Source: Lachnoclostridium sp. An196 (lineage in GTDB: Bacteria; Bacillota; Clostridia; Lachnospirales; Lachnospiraceae). Taken from it: 64,000 nucleotides of DNA. The translations under genes were made by a program, and so were the position numbers. Position 1 is the first letter of the stretch. Every line of letters starts with the position of its first letter. The stretch covers positions 1-64,000 of the forward strand of contig NZ_NFJZ01000003.1 of the NCBI RefSeq assembly GCF_002160135.1, written 5' to 3'. Below, one piece after another: positions 18,019-26,623 of the stretch. The notes under the pieces are model-generated. The model searched no databases, was not told the DNA's origin, and was given only the letters and a program-made list of their open reading frames with translations.

Positions 18019-19149
18019 ATGATATATATAAAAAGTTTAGATATTAAATCTTTCAGAGGGATTTCTTCATTGCAATTAAATGAACTATCTCCCATTAATA
18101 TTCTGACAGGAGATAACAATTGTGGAAAGACAAGTGTACTGGAGGTCTTACAGACTTATAGCAATCCGGAAAATTTTAAAATTTGGGGGACGGTGCTGAG
18201 AAGAAATGTTAGTAGAGTTGTTCCATTTTCTCCGTACTCATATTATGAAGGGATATATGACCTTTTTGATGTCAACAGGGAGAACAAATGTATCGAGTAT
18301 ACCGTTGTGAAACAAGAATCCGGGACAGGAATAAACACTGAAAATATCCGGCTTTTTGCAGAAATCATAGAAGAAGAACTGACAGAATCTGAATATGAAA
18401 AGATTCAGGGAGTTTCCATGACATTTTCAAAAAAAGGGGATTTGTCAGATGAAATTGTTCATAGTGTAAATAAGATGGAAATACATCTTTTTATCAACGG
18501 GAAGCTGAAAGCAGAAGGATATATATTCGACGGTCAAAGGCGAATAGAAGATAATCAAAAGTCCCCCGTGCTCAAATCAAAACGTAATGTTGTGTATATT
18601 TCGCCGTCCAGGCATACAGAAGCGGATATCTACCTTACAGATATTTTAAAATATCCGAATTTGTACGAGGAAATGCTTGAGATCCTGAAAGACTATGATG
18701 AGGATATTATAAGTATTAATTATGACAATGACGATAAATATCGTGCAAGCAGAGGTGTCTATAAGATATTATCAAAATCTTATAAAGAGGCATTGCCGCT
18801 TAATGTGTATGGCGATGGCATGAAAAAGGCGATCTTGCTTATGAGTGCTGTCTTAAAAGCTCAGGATGGCATTCTTTTGCTGGATGAGTTTGAAACCGCT
18901 ATTCATACATCTGCAATGGACAGGACGTTTGGCTGGATATTGGAAACCTGTCTGAAACTTAATGTGCAGGTGTTCCTGACTACTCACAGCAAAGAGGCTA
19001 TTGATAAAGTCTTAAAATGTTCTGAGGAAGTACGGGATAATACTTCTTTATATACTCTGTATAAAAACGAAGACAGGATTGCCGTGCGTCGTTTATCGGG
19101 GGAAAAAGCAGTAGAAGTACAGGACGAAATGGGATTGGAGCTGAGATAA
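18019..19149 (+). CDS. AAA ATPase (OLD/AAA_15-like), first gene of a two-gene unit
   Basis: 376-residue ABC-type ATPase. Walker A GDNNCGKT at 31-38, signature YGDGMKKAILL near 265-275, Walker B GILLLDEFETAIH about 284-296, H-loop LTTHSKEA about 317-324. This is the ATPase half of OLD nucleases, but the TOPRIM half is encoded separately by the next gene 1 bp downstream of the stop. The same split is seen in PARIS (AriA/AriB) anti-phage systems. Good ribosome binding site AAGGAAGGGAACGGAA. More AT-rich by eye than the surrounding genes. Confidence 0.88.
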   Translation: MIYIKSLDIKSFRGISSLQLNELSPINILTGDNNCGKTSVLEVLQTYSNPENFKIWGTVLRRNVSRVVPFSPYSYYEGIYDLFDVNRENKCIEYTVVKQESGTGINTENIRLFAEIIEEELTESEYEKIQGVSMTFSKKGDLSDEIVHSVNKMEIHLFINGKLKAEGYIFDGQRRIEDNQKSPVLKSKRNVVYISPSRHTEADIYLTDILKYPNLYEEMLEILKDYDEDIISINYDNDDKYRASRGVYKILSKSYKEALPLNVYGDGMKKAILLMSAVLKAQDGILLLDEFETAIHTSAMDRTFGWILETCLKLNVQVFLTTHSKEAIDKVLKCSEEVRDNTSLYTLYKNEDRIAVRRLSGEKAVEVQDEMGLELR

Positions 19150-19150
19150 G

Positions 19151-19882
19151 ATGAATAGTATTATAATTTGTGAAGGCTCCACGGATTCCATTCTTTTGCA
19201 GTATTTTCTGAGAAAAGCGTATGGATGGGAAGATACAAGCGAACGTATCCCTTTAAGCAGAAAATTTAGGACGTTCAGAAAACTGAAAAAGGAAGAACGG
19301 ACGCTCTGCATTGGGGGAAGCGGCGGCGCTAGCCAGATTGAGGATAAATTTGATTATATTCTGGAATTGAACAGCTTTGCAACAAATGGAGAAGAATACA
19401 ATAAAATTATTATTTTGACGGATCGTGACGAAGTGGATACAGAAGTTGATTTCTGTACAAAAATCAGTCGGATTCTGACAGCGAGAACTGTATATACTGA
19501 TCAGACAATAAAGAATAACGAATGGGTTCACTGCAAGATGAAAAATGGACAGGGAAAAGAAATATCAGTGGATTTACTTTTGCTGGTGATTCCATTTGAA
19601 CAGACAGGAGCAATGGAAACATTTCTGCTGGATGCGATTGCTGAAATGGACACCTATGATAATACTATTATCAAACAGGGAAATGTTTTTGTGGATTCCG
19701 TTGATCCTGATAAGAGGTATTTATCAAAACGCAGGTATGTAACCAAAGCAAAGTTTGACGTTTACTTTTCTGTGAGAACAGCAGCGGAACAGTTTGTAGA
19801 ACGCCAGAATCTATTAAAAAGTGTTCCGTGGGAGGAATATCTGTTGATTCAGGACAGTTTTAAAAAATTTAAGGATCTATAA
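19151..19882 (+). CDS. TOPRIM-domain protein (DUF3226-like), partner of the ATPase
   Basis: 243 residues. Begins MNSIIICEGSTDSILLQYFL, the classical first TOPRIM motif with Glu8, and has the acidic motif IIILTDRDEVDTE near 88-100, so the metal-binding residues of a nuclease/primase-type TOPRIM are present. Resembles DUF3226/DUF4435-type stand-alone TOPRIM proteins. Start is 1 bp after the ATPase stop, which implies coupled translation. By analogy with PARIS/OLD the ATPase would sense or hold the effector and this protein would cut nucleic acid; that is inference. Confidence 0.82.
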   Translation: MNSIIICEGSTDSILLQYFLRKAYGWEDTSERIPLSRKFRTFRKLKKEERTLCIGGSGGASQIEDKFDYILELNSFATNGEEYNKIIILTDRDEVDTEVDFCTKISRILTARTVYTDQTIKNNEWVHCKMKNGQGKEISVDLLLLVIPFEQTGAMETFLLDAIAEMDTYDNTIIKQGNVFVDSVDPDKRYLSKRRYVTKAKFDVYFSVRTAAEQFVERQNLLKSVPWEEYLLIQDSFKKFKDL

Positions 19883-19908
19883 GAGACACGATATATTCAA
19901 TAGACTCA

Positions 19909-19932
19909 GAGGGTACGTGTTTGCGTGCCCTC
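19909..19932 (+). terminator. Hairpin after the ATPase/TOPRIM pair
   Basis: GAGGGTACG (19909-19917) pairs with CGTGCCCTC (19924-19932) with one G-U pair and a six-base loop. The following GAACTATTTT is only weakly T-rich, so termination would be partial. Confidence 0.45.
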
Positions 19933-20096
19933 GAACTATTTTGGGCACGATAGGACAGACAAAGCAGCGACGGAATATGATGGAGCGGATAAAAAGTGGA
20001 GGGGCAGTCGGAGAGTGACCGGATTTTTACAGAAAAGAACCCCCGACAAGGATATCTGGATCTGGCATATACTGGAAGATAAGGGGGGCCAAGGAG

Positions 20097-21113
20097 ATGA
20101 AAAGGGACGGCATCGCAGGTGTCCTGCTGGCGGCAGGCATAATAATGTTTTGTGTTCTGTGCTTTCTTTTCCCGTACCTGAATCCTGTTTACGATAATCA
20201 AGAAGGGGTTGTTTTCTACGGAATTGTGGAGAATCTGGACATGAACGGGAGCCGCAGGCAAGTAGTAAATATTCCGGGCCGGGGCCAGACGGAGGTTCCC
20301 GAAACAGAAAAAATAACTTCGCGTACTCTGACAGAGGATTTTGAGGAGCTGGAAAACGGCGATCTGATAAAGCTTGTATTTCCAGAAGATGTCAGTATTA
20401 TGGAGACCTGGCCGGCGCAGTTTTCTGAACCTGCGGACCGCATTGAAGTGATAGCCAGAGGTCCGTTCGCATTAAAACAGAAGAATGGCATGTGTTTTCT
20501 CGCGTTCCCGGAAAAGATGATTGCGGGAACGGGGGCGGATTCACTGCGCCCGGGAATTATGCTGGACTTTTGCCGGAACGGGCACGGAGAGACTTCCGGG
20601 GAGGAAAGGTTCGCGCTTCTTGAGATTGAGGGGGTAAATCAGGAACAGAACCAGATCTGGGTTAAACTGGATATAGAACAGGCGAAGGCCTTTCTGGAAG
20701 GATATGAATCCGGCGTCAGCTGCTATGTGTCAGAAAGACAGGATTTATCCTCAACACAGAAAGAAGATCCTGTAAATGTAATACAGTATGCGATGGATGG
20801 AAACGGCCGGGATCTGAAAGCAGAGGATTTTGTGGACGGGGCTGTGTGGGACGGGATTTATACAGTAAGAGCGCGCAGTGTGTCGAAAAATGGAAAGTCT
20901 GTATCTGTTCCTGTTCTGGACCGGACTGAAATTTTATTTTCTGAGGACTGTCTGTTCGTGATGGAGGAGCCTGGAGACAGTGGTCTTTACAGCGTAATGA
21001 GTTTTGAGGAGTTTGCAGATCTGGCAGAGGAAAAAACAGATCATGAACAGACCGCGTTGTTCTATGCAAAGTTTCAGGACGGGGAGATTACAGAAGTGTT
21101 TTTTCCGGATTGA
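20097..21113 (+). CDS. Membrane-anchored protein of unknown function
   Basis: 338 residues, not recognised. One N-terminal membrane segment (GIAGVLLAAGIIMFCVLCFL) places the rest outside the cell. The body is beta-rich and acidic, with repeated short motifs of the kind ENGDLIKLVFPEDVS and a C-terminal stretch LFYAKFQDGEITEVFFPD, which suggests OB/SH3-like strands. Start ATG 20097 follows AAGGAG directly, with an additional GGGGGG upstream. No neighbour gives a functional hint; the following gene is convergent. Confidence 0.75.
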   Translation: MKRDGIAGVLLAAGIIMFCVLCFLFPYLNPVYDNQEGVVFYGIVENLDMNGSRRQVVNIPGRGQTEVPETEKITSRTLTEDFEELENGDLIKLVFPEDVSIMETWPAQFSEPADRIEVIARGPFALKQKNGMCFLAFPEKMIAGTGADSLRPGIMLDFCRNGHGETSGEERFALLEIEGVNQEQNQIWVKLDIEQAKAFLEGYESGVSCYVSERQDLSSTQKEDPVNVIQYAMDGNGRDLKAEDFVDGAVWDGIYTVRARSVSKNGKSVSVPVLDRTEILFSEDCLFVMEEPGDSGLYSVMSFEEFADLAEEKTDHEQTALFYAKFQDGEITEVFFPD

Positions 21114-21115
21114 AC

Positions 21116-21140
21116 AGGCTCCGGCATGCCGCCAGAGCCT
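21116..21140. terminator. Hairpin between convergent genes
   Basis: AGGCTC (21116-21121) pairs with GAGCCT (21135-21140) around the self-complementary CGGCATGCCG. No T run follows on either strand, so it is at best a weak bidirectional terminator. Confidence 0.4.
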
Positions 21141-21165
21141 GAGAAAACAGGAAATTCCCATAACT

Positions 21166-22188
21166 TTATAACAGCGCTTCCAGCGCGTTGACATCTTCCA
21201 TTTTTGTCGCCCAGCTGGTGGCGAATCTTACGACTGTGTGACTTTCATCATATTTTTCCCAGAAGCTGAATCTTACGGATTTGCTTAATGCTTCCATCTT
21301 CTGGTTGTCCAGTATCACAAAGAGCTGGTTAGTGGGCGAGTCCAGGAGAAAGCGATACCCTTTTCCTCGAAAGGCATCCCTCAGCCGTGCGGCTGTCGCG
21401 ATGGCGTTCCTGCTGATGTGAAGATACAGCTGGTCGGTGAACAGCGTGTCGAATTGAATGCCCAGCAGCCGTCCTTTGGCCAGTAAAGCTCCCTGTTGTT
21501 TTACTATAGTCAGGAAATGATCGGGAGCCTGTCCGGGGAAAACGACGGCTTCTCCGCAGAGCGCGCCTGTTTTTGTGCCTCCGATATAAAACGCGTCGGT
21601 GCAGCGGGCAATATCCTCCAGTGTGACATCAGAAGAACTGCAGGCGAGGGCATATCCCAGCCTGGCGCCGTCCAGATACAGAGGAATATGATACTCCTGA
21701 CATACGGAGGCGAGCGCTTCCAGCTCTTTTCGGGAATACAGTGTCCCGTACTCTGTGGGATGGGAAATATAGAGCATGCCCGGAAATACCATGTGCTCAT
21801 GATTCTCATCGCCATAAAAGGTTTCCAGATATTCTTTTAATGTTTCCGAGGATATTTTCCCGTCTGTATGAGGCAGGGGGAGCACTTTGTGCCCGGTGTA
21901 TTCTATGGCTCCGGCCTCATGAGCCGCAATATGTCCGGAAAAAGCGCAGAGCACGCCTTCGTACGCTTTGAGCATGGAACGGATCACTACAGCGTTGGTC
22001 TGGGTCCCGCCCATCAGAAAGAAGATTCCGGCCCCGGGACACCCGCATGCGGAGCGGATCTTTTTTTTTGCTGATTCACAGTATCTGTCAGTCCCGTATC
22101 CGGGTAATTTCTCCATATTTGTATCGATCAGTTTCTGCAGAATGACTTTGTGAGCGCCTTCACTGTAGTCGTTTTCAAAATACAGCAT
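21166..22188 (-). CDS. ltaE: Low-specificity threonine aldolase
   Basis: PLP-dependent fold-type I enzyme that cleaves L-threonine/allo-threonine to glycine and acetaldehyde. 340 residues. PLP Lys206 in YIGGTKTGAL, the cofactor-ring Asp/Arg in LDGARLGYA (172-180), and the stacking/active-site His residues in SGHIAAHEAGA (about 85-93). The start ATG at 22188 is preceded on its strand by GGAGG. A monocistronic gene with a possible operator at its promoter. Confidence 0.9.
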   Translation of the reverse strand: MLYFENDYSEGAHKVILQKLIDTNMEKLPGYGTDRYCESAKKKIRSACGCPGAGIFFLMGGTQTNAVVIRSMLKAYEGVLCAFSGHIAAHEAGAIEYTGHKVLPLPHTDGKISSETLKEYLETFYGDENHEHMVFPGMLYISHPTEYGTLYSRKELEALASVCQEYHIPLYLDGARLGYALACSSSDVTLEDIARCTDAFYIGGTKTGALCGEAVVFPGQAPDHFLTIVKQQGALLAKGRLLGIQFDTLFTDQLYLHISRNAIATAARLRDAFRGKGYRFLLDSPTNQLFVILDNQKMEALSKSVRFSFWEKYDESHTVVRFATSWATKMEDVNALEALL

Positions 22189-22206
22189 AAATGAGCCTCC
22201 GTTTTC

Positions 22207-22228
22207 AAATGATCATTTGATCATTATA
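22207..22228 (-). promoter_or_regulatory. -10 element and tandem TGATCA operator of the threonine aldolase gene
   Basis: On the minus strand TATAAT (22228-22223) is followed immediately by two TGATCA hexamers (22218-22223 and 22210-22215), the second within the perfect 12-bp palindrome AAATGATCATTT (22207-22218). No good -35 is visible. Position over the transcription start fits a repressor site. Confidence 0.4.
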
Positions 22229-22303
22229 CCATATTTCCCCAGAACCAGTATACGGGCTTCTGCATATAGGTAATATATAAGAAAATAGAATGGAGTGGAA
22301 TCC

Positions 22304-22744
22304 ATGAGGAATCAAGGAGATTGGAATCCCTATTATATGGATCCGGCGTCCATGGGCACGCAGCAGGGAAGGATGTATCCGTGGCTGTATCCTTACGGAA
22401 CCCGGCTGAACTGTTGGAATCTGTGGAATTCACCGGAACGCATGGAGGACGAGATGGACAGCCGCCGTCTGCAGGAGCTCTATCCGATCATGGCGCGCCG
22501 TCTGCAGCCTTATGTGGAAGAAGTGTGTACCCGTCTGGAGTATCCGGGAAGCATGATGTATGATGAGTATCCGGACCGGCTCTCCCTTCTTCGACAGGCA
22601 AAATCTGTGTGGGAAGAGGCAAGAGCACAGGAGAATTTTGAAGAACCGGAACCTAAGTGGGAACAGCTGCAGGATCTGATCGGAGTTCTTCTCCTGCAGG
22701 AGATGCTGCGCAGGAGGAAGAAGAACCGGTCCGGATGGAGATGA
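22304..22744 (+). CDS. Small hypothetical protein, Tyr/Trp/Arg/Glu-rich
   Basis: 146 residues, not recognised. N-terminus is rich in Tyr, Trp, Pro and Met (DWNPYYMDPASMG), the rest is helical and charged, ending in a basic RRRKKNRSGWR. The composition resembles small spore-coat or envelope-associated proteins of Clostridia, but no motif proves it. I chose ATG 22304, 8 nt after TGGAG; a GTG at 22295 in the same frame overlaps that Shine-Dalgarno sequence. Confidence 0.7.
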   Translation: MRNQGDWNPYYMDPASMGTQQGRMYPWLYPYGTRLNCWNLWNSPERMEDEMDSRRLQELYPIMARRLQPYVEEVCTRLEYPGSMMYDEYPDRLSLLRQAKSVWEEARAQENFEEPEPKWEQLQDLIGVLLLQEMLRRRKKNRSGWR

Positions 22745-22760
22745 ACCGTTTGGCGGCATA

Positions 22761-22789
22761 TTGACCTTCCGGAAAAAGATTGCTAGAAT
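22761..22789 (+). promoter_or_regulatory. Sigma-A promoter
   Basis: TTGACC (22761-22766), 17-nt spacer, TAGAAT (22784-22789). Both hexamers match consensus at five of six positions. Expected start near 22796, 35 nt before the ATG of the next gene, which supports the 22831 start. Confidence 0.75.
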
Positions 22790-22830
22790 ATGCACATAAC
22801 AAAGGGAAGTATGGAGACAGACAGATATAT

Positions 22831-25329
22831 ATGAAAAAATGGATCATCAGATATGGCACCGTGCTGCTGTGTTTTCTGGCGGGGATAGGAGTCATGAGCT
22901 ATGCCACCCGGATGAGAAACAGGGATATGACCACGACGATGGCAGAGGCGACTCTGCCCGTGGCTTTCGCAGAACAGGACGGGCAGTTGTTTAATGAAAT
23001 GCATGGATATGTACAGCCTATGGACGGCAGTTACATGAAGGATACGGTCATCGGAGTGTCAGAAGATCATGTGGTAGGGCTGGCTGTGGAAAAATACAAT
23101 GCGGAGATTGAGAGCGTCTCTTATGAAGTGCGCAGCCTGGATATGAGCCGTCTGATCGAGAGCGGAGAAGGTCTGCAGGGAGAGGACGACGGAAGATATC
23201 TTCATTTTTCTCTGGAGCTGAAAGATTTGCTGGCGGAGGGAGAGTTGTATCTGCTGGTTCTGAATGTGCAGACCCATGAGCATGGGGACGTCTGGTATTA
23301 TTCACAGCTGAGTTATCAGGGAGAGAACCATATACAGGAGTGCGTGGATTTTGCCCTGGAGTTTCACAATCGGATACTTCAGAAGGATATGGATTATATT
23401 CTGCCTTATCTGGAGAGCGACAGTTCCATGGACGGTTCTTCTCTGGGGTATGTGAATATTCATTCCAGGACAGGCCCTATGACCTGGGGAGATATGCAGA
23501 TAGAGAGGACGACAGATCCGGAACTGACATTTACCGGTGTCAGTGATGATGTGGCTTCTTTAAAATTACAGTATCAGATCAGGAATACCCAGACGGGTGA
23601 ATCCTATCAGGTAGAAGAGGCGTACCGCGTCCGCTATACCAGTACCAGGATGTATCTGCTTGCCTATGAACGTACGGCAGACAGGATCTTTGAGCCGGGT
23701 TCTCAGCTGGTGGAAGACGGACGCATTCAGATGGGTATCCAGAGTGAAGAAGTGAACTGGCTGAAAAATGAAGAAGAAAATGTGATCGGGTTTGTACAGC
23801 AGGGGCAGCTCTGGTCCTTCGATTTCGGTCAGAACCGTTTGAGCCTGGTCTATGGGTTTGCGGACGGAGACGACGGGAGGGGGACTTATGATGCCCATGA
23901 TTTCCGGATCCTGAGCGTGGAGGATTCCGGAAGTATGGACTTCCTGGTCTACGGTTACATGAACCGGGGACGTTATGAAGGCATGAGCGGCGTGCTGCTC
24001 TGCCGCTATGACGCGCTTTTGAACACGGTTGAAGAGCAGTTTTTCCTGCCCAGCGATCATCCTTATCAGGCGGTGAAGGAAGAACTGGGAGCGTTGGCGG
24101 CTGAAAATGCGAACGGGACGGCATGGCTTTCTTACGGAGGCCAGATCCTGCAGATCAATCTTGCGGATTGTTCTGTGCAGGTATTAGAGGAAAATGTGTC
24201 CCAGGATGATTTGAAGATTTCAGGAAACGGCGCGCTGGCGGCCTGGACCGCCGCGGAAGGGACTGCCATCAGTCTTCTGGACGTACAGTCCGGAAGGATC
24301 CGGGAGATCCGGGCGGAGTCCGGGGAGGTGCTTCAGGCGCTGGGATTCATGGAGGAAGATTTCATCTATGGAACCGCGTATGCTTCGGATATTGTAACAA
24401 ATCTGGCAGGGGAAGAGACCATACCTATGTACCGTGTGGTGATTCGCGATCATTCCGGCAATGAGGTGCGGGAATTCAATTATACTTCCAGAGGGAAATA
24501 TGTGGTTGGAGTTACGATTGTGGAGAACCGTATAGACCTGGAATGTGTAAGCAGACAGGGGGACGGTTCTTACGCGGAAGCGCTTCCGGAACCAATTACT
24601 TATACCAGCGAGAGCGAGCCGGAACAGCTGGTGCTCACGGTAAAAGAGGATGAAACCAGAAGAAATGAATATGGTTTTGACTATTCGGGCACTTTAAAGA
24701 ATGGTTCCATGAGACAGCCAAGAGTGCGTCTGGTGCTGTATGAGGATGACCGTACCCTGGAGGTTGCTCCTTCGGACAGAGAGTTCTATCTGGCTTATAC
24801 ATTTGCCGGGGAAGCATCCGGATTTGAGACTTTGTCTGCGGCTGTGAGATATGCGGATGAGGAGATGGGAAGCGTATGGAGAGACGGGTCCCGCTGCTTC
24901 TGGGAAAGAGGAGCGCAGGCGACAAGAGCGCAGCTTGATGGGTTTGAGATTCCGGAGACGGCAGAGAACACCGGCGACAGCCTGGCGCAGTGCCTGCAGC
25001 TTCTGCTGCGTCAGAAACAGATTTATACAGACGTGCAGGGGGCGCTGAATGCCGGAAATGCGGCATGGGAGATCTGCCGGGATGAACTTGGAGACAGCTG
25101 CTGCCTGCTGCCGGGATGCAGCCTGGACGAGGTCCTCTATTATATAAGCGCGGGAGCGCCGGTCATGGCGGTGACGGATACCGGCAGCGCGGTGCTGATC
25201 GTGGGATATGATGCGCAGAATATTGTATATTATGAGCCCGGGCAGAGCGACCTGAGGCGGGCAGGTATGAACGACAGCGCCTCCATGTTTGAGGCTGCCG
25301 GAAATCTGTTTTTCACGTATCTGCCATAG
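22831..25329 (+). CDS. Large exported protein with propeller-like middle and degenerate C39-like peptidase domain
   Basis: 832 residues. A single N-terminal membrane segment (TVLLCFLAGIGVMSYA) followed by a long extracytoplasmic region. The middle (about 330-600) has repeating strands typical of a beta-propeller (WSFDFGQNRLSLVYGF, MYRVVIRDHSGNEVREF). The C-terminal 110 residues resemble the peptidase C39-like fold: a Cys in DSLAQCLQLLLRQKQIYTDV, then AAWEI..., ending VLIVGYDAQNIVYYEPG. The His that normally precedes VVVVGYDD is replaced by Ser (GSAVLIVGYD), so proteolysis is doubtful. ATG 22831 fits the promoter; the frame opens upstream at 22780 (TTG) inside the -10 region. Confidence 0.75.
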   Translation: MKKWIIRYGTVLLCFLAGIGVMSYATRMRNRDMTTTMAEATLPVAFAEQDGQLFNEMHGYVQPMDGSYMKDTVIGVSEDHVVGLAVEKYNAEIESVSYEVRSLDMSRLIESGEGLQGEDDGRYLHFSLELKDLLAEGELYLLVLNVQTHEHGDVWYYSQLSYQGENHIQECVDFALEFHNRILQKDMDYILPYLESDSSMDGSSLGYVNIHSRTGPMTWGDMQIERTTDPELTFTGVSDDVASLKLQYQIRNTQTGESYQVEEAYRVRYTSTRMYLLAYERTADRIFEPGSQLVEDGRIQMGIQSEEVNWLKNEEENVIGFVQQGQLWSFDFGQNRLSLVYGFADGDDGRGTYDAHDFRILSVEDSGSMDFLVYGYMNRGRYEGMSGVLLCRYDALLNTVEEQFFLPSDHPYQAVKEELGALAAENANGTAWLSYGGQILQINLADCSVQVLEENVSQDDLKISGNGALAAWTAAEGTAISLLDVQSGRIREIRAESGEVLQALGFMEEDFIYGTAYASDIVTNLAGEETIPMYRVVIRDHSGNEVREFNYTSRGKYVVGVTIVENRIDLECVSRQGDGSYAEALPEPITYTSESEPEQLVLTVKEDETRRNEYGFDYSGTLKNGSMRQPRVRLVLYEDDRTLEVAPSDREFYLAYTFAGEASGFETLSAAVRYADEEMGSVWRDGSRCFWERGAQATRAQLDGFEIPETAENTGDSLAQCLQLLLRQKQIYTDVQGALNAGNAAWEICRDELGDSCCLLPGCSLDEVLYYISAGAPVMAVTDTGSAVLIVGYDAQNIVYYEPGQSDLRRAGMNDSASMFEAAGNLFFTYLP

Positions 25330-25346
25330 GAAAGAGAGGTCTGAGT

Positions 25347-26465
25347 ATGGATGAGAGGATCCGGAAACTTGCCGGAAATCTGGTTAATTATTCTTGCCGT
25401 GTGGGGAATGGCGACAAAGTTTATATTCATTATACCGGAGCGTCTACGGCGGAACTGGCCGGCGAACTGGTGAAAGCGGTTTATGAGGCGGGCGGTCTTC
25501 CGTTTGTGCACTATACAGATCCCAAGGTGCAACGCAGACAGCTGATGGAATGCACCAGGGAACAGATGGAACTGATGGCGGAGATCGACGCGCTGGAGAT
25601 GTCCCGTATGGACTGCTATATTGCTGTGCGGGGCAGCGACAATGTATCAGAGCTGTCCGATGTGCCGGCGGAGAAGATGGCCCTCTATGAAAAGTATTAT
25701 ATGACCCCGGTGCACCATGATATCCGGGTGCCAAAGACCCGCTGGGTGGTGCTTCGCTATCCCAATGACGCCATGGCGCAGTTGAACGGGACGAGTACGG
25801 AGGCTTTTGAGGATTTCTATTTCCGGGTATGCTGCCTGGATTACAGCAGGATGGCCCGGGCCATGAAACCTCTGGTGGAACTGATGGAGCGGACGGACAG
25901 GGTGCACATCAAGGGAAACGGCACGGATCTGATTTTCTCGATCAAAGGAATTCCGGCGATCCCCTGCGCGGGAGAATGCAATATCCCGGACGGAGAGGTC
26001 TATACGGCGCCGGTGCGGGATTCCGTAAACGGCGTGCTCAGCTACAATACGCCGTCCGTATACCAGGGATTTACTTACGAGAATATCCGCCTGACCTTTG
26101 AGAATGGAAAGATTATAAAGGCAGAGGCAAATGATACAGGAAGAATCAATCAGGTATTTGACACCGATGAGGGTGCCCGCTATGTGGGAGAATTCGCCAT
26201 CGGCGTGAATCCTTATATACTGAAACCCATGAAGGATACTTTGTTTGATGAAAAGATTATGGGGTCCTTCCATTTCACACCGGGCAACTGTTATGAGGAA
26301 GCGCCTAATGGAAACGCTTCTTCGATCCACTGGGATCTTGTGTGTATCCAGCGGCCGGAATATGGCGGAGGGGAGATCTGGTTTGACGATGTGCTGATCC
26401 GAAAAGACGGAAGATTTGTCATCCCGGAACTTGAATGCCTGAACCCGGAGAATCTCATATCCTGA
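25347..26465 (+). CDS. M29-family aminopeptidase
   Basis: 372-residue metallo-aminopeptidase (thermophilic/PepS type) expected to remove N-terminal residues from peptides in the cytoplasm. Family features: GNGTDLIFSIKG, the metal-ligand Glu in PCAGECNIPDGEVYTAPV, and the C-terminal GSFHFTPGNCYEEAPNGNAS / SSIHWDLVCIQ with His and Asp ligands. ATG 25347 follows GAAAGAGAGGTCTGAGT. It lies 17 bp after the propeller gene and probably shares its promoter. Confidence 0.88.
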   Translation: MDERIRKLAGNLVNYSCRVGNGDKVYIHYTGASTAELAGELVKAVYEAGGLPFVHYTDPKVQRRQLMECTREQMELMAEIDALEMSRMDCYIAVRGSDNVSELSDVPAEKMALYEKYYMTPVHHDIRVPKTRWVVLRYPNDAMAQLNGTSTEAFEDFYFRVCCLDYSRMARAMKPLVELMERTDRVHIKGNGTDLIFSIKGIPAIPCAGECNIPDGEVYTAPVRDSVNGVLSYNTPSVYQGFTYENIRLTFENGKIIKAEANDTGRINQVFDTDEGARYVGEFAIGVNPYILKPMKDTLFDEKIMGSFHFTPGNCYEEAPNGNASSIHWDLVCIQRPEYGGGEIWFDDVLIRKDGRFVIPELECLNPENLIS

Positions 26466-26482
26466 CAGGACGGACCGCAGCC

Positions 26483-26530
26483 GCCGGCAGGTTTCCTGCG
26501 CTTTCGCGCGGAAGCCTTCCGGCTTTTTCT
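26483..26530 (+). terminator. Rho-independent terminator after the aminopeptidase gene
   Basis: GCCGGCAGG and CCTTCCGGC form an outer stem around an inner GCGC/GCGC hairpin, followed by TTTTTCTT. Confidence 0.65.
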
Positions 26531-26551
26531 TATCAGGGACGCGTTAAAAGA

Positions 26552-26598
26552 ATCTTAAGAATTTCAGACCTTTCATCTTAAAAATAAGATGATATAAC
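26552..26598 (+). promoter_or_regulatory. Promoter region with repeated ATCTTAA boxes upstream of the response regulator
   Basis: ATCTTAA occurs at 26552-26558 and again at 26575-26581, 23 bp apart, the latter also forming the inverted repeat CATCTTA/TAAGATG (26574-26591). A -10-like TATAAC lies at 26593-26598. Direct repeats at about two helical turns upstream of an OmpR-type regulator gene are consistent with autoregulation. Confidence 0.45.
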
Positions 26599-26623
26599 TA
26601 TAGGCAGAAAAGGAGAGACGAAT

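Noticed and set aside
22780-22830. Upstream TTG start for the propeller-like protein
   Set aside because: It lies inside the -10 region of a well-matched promoter.
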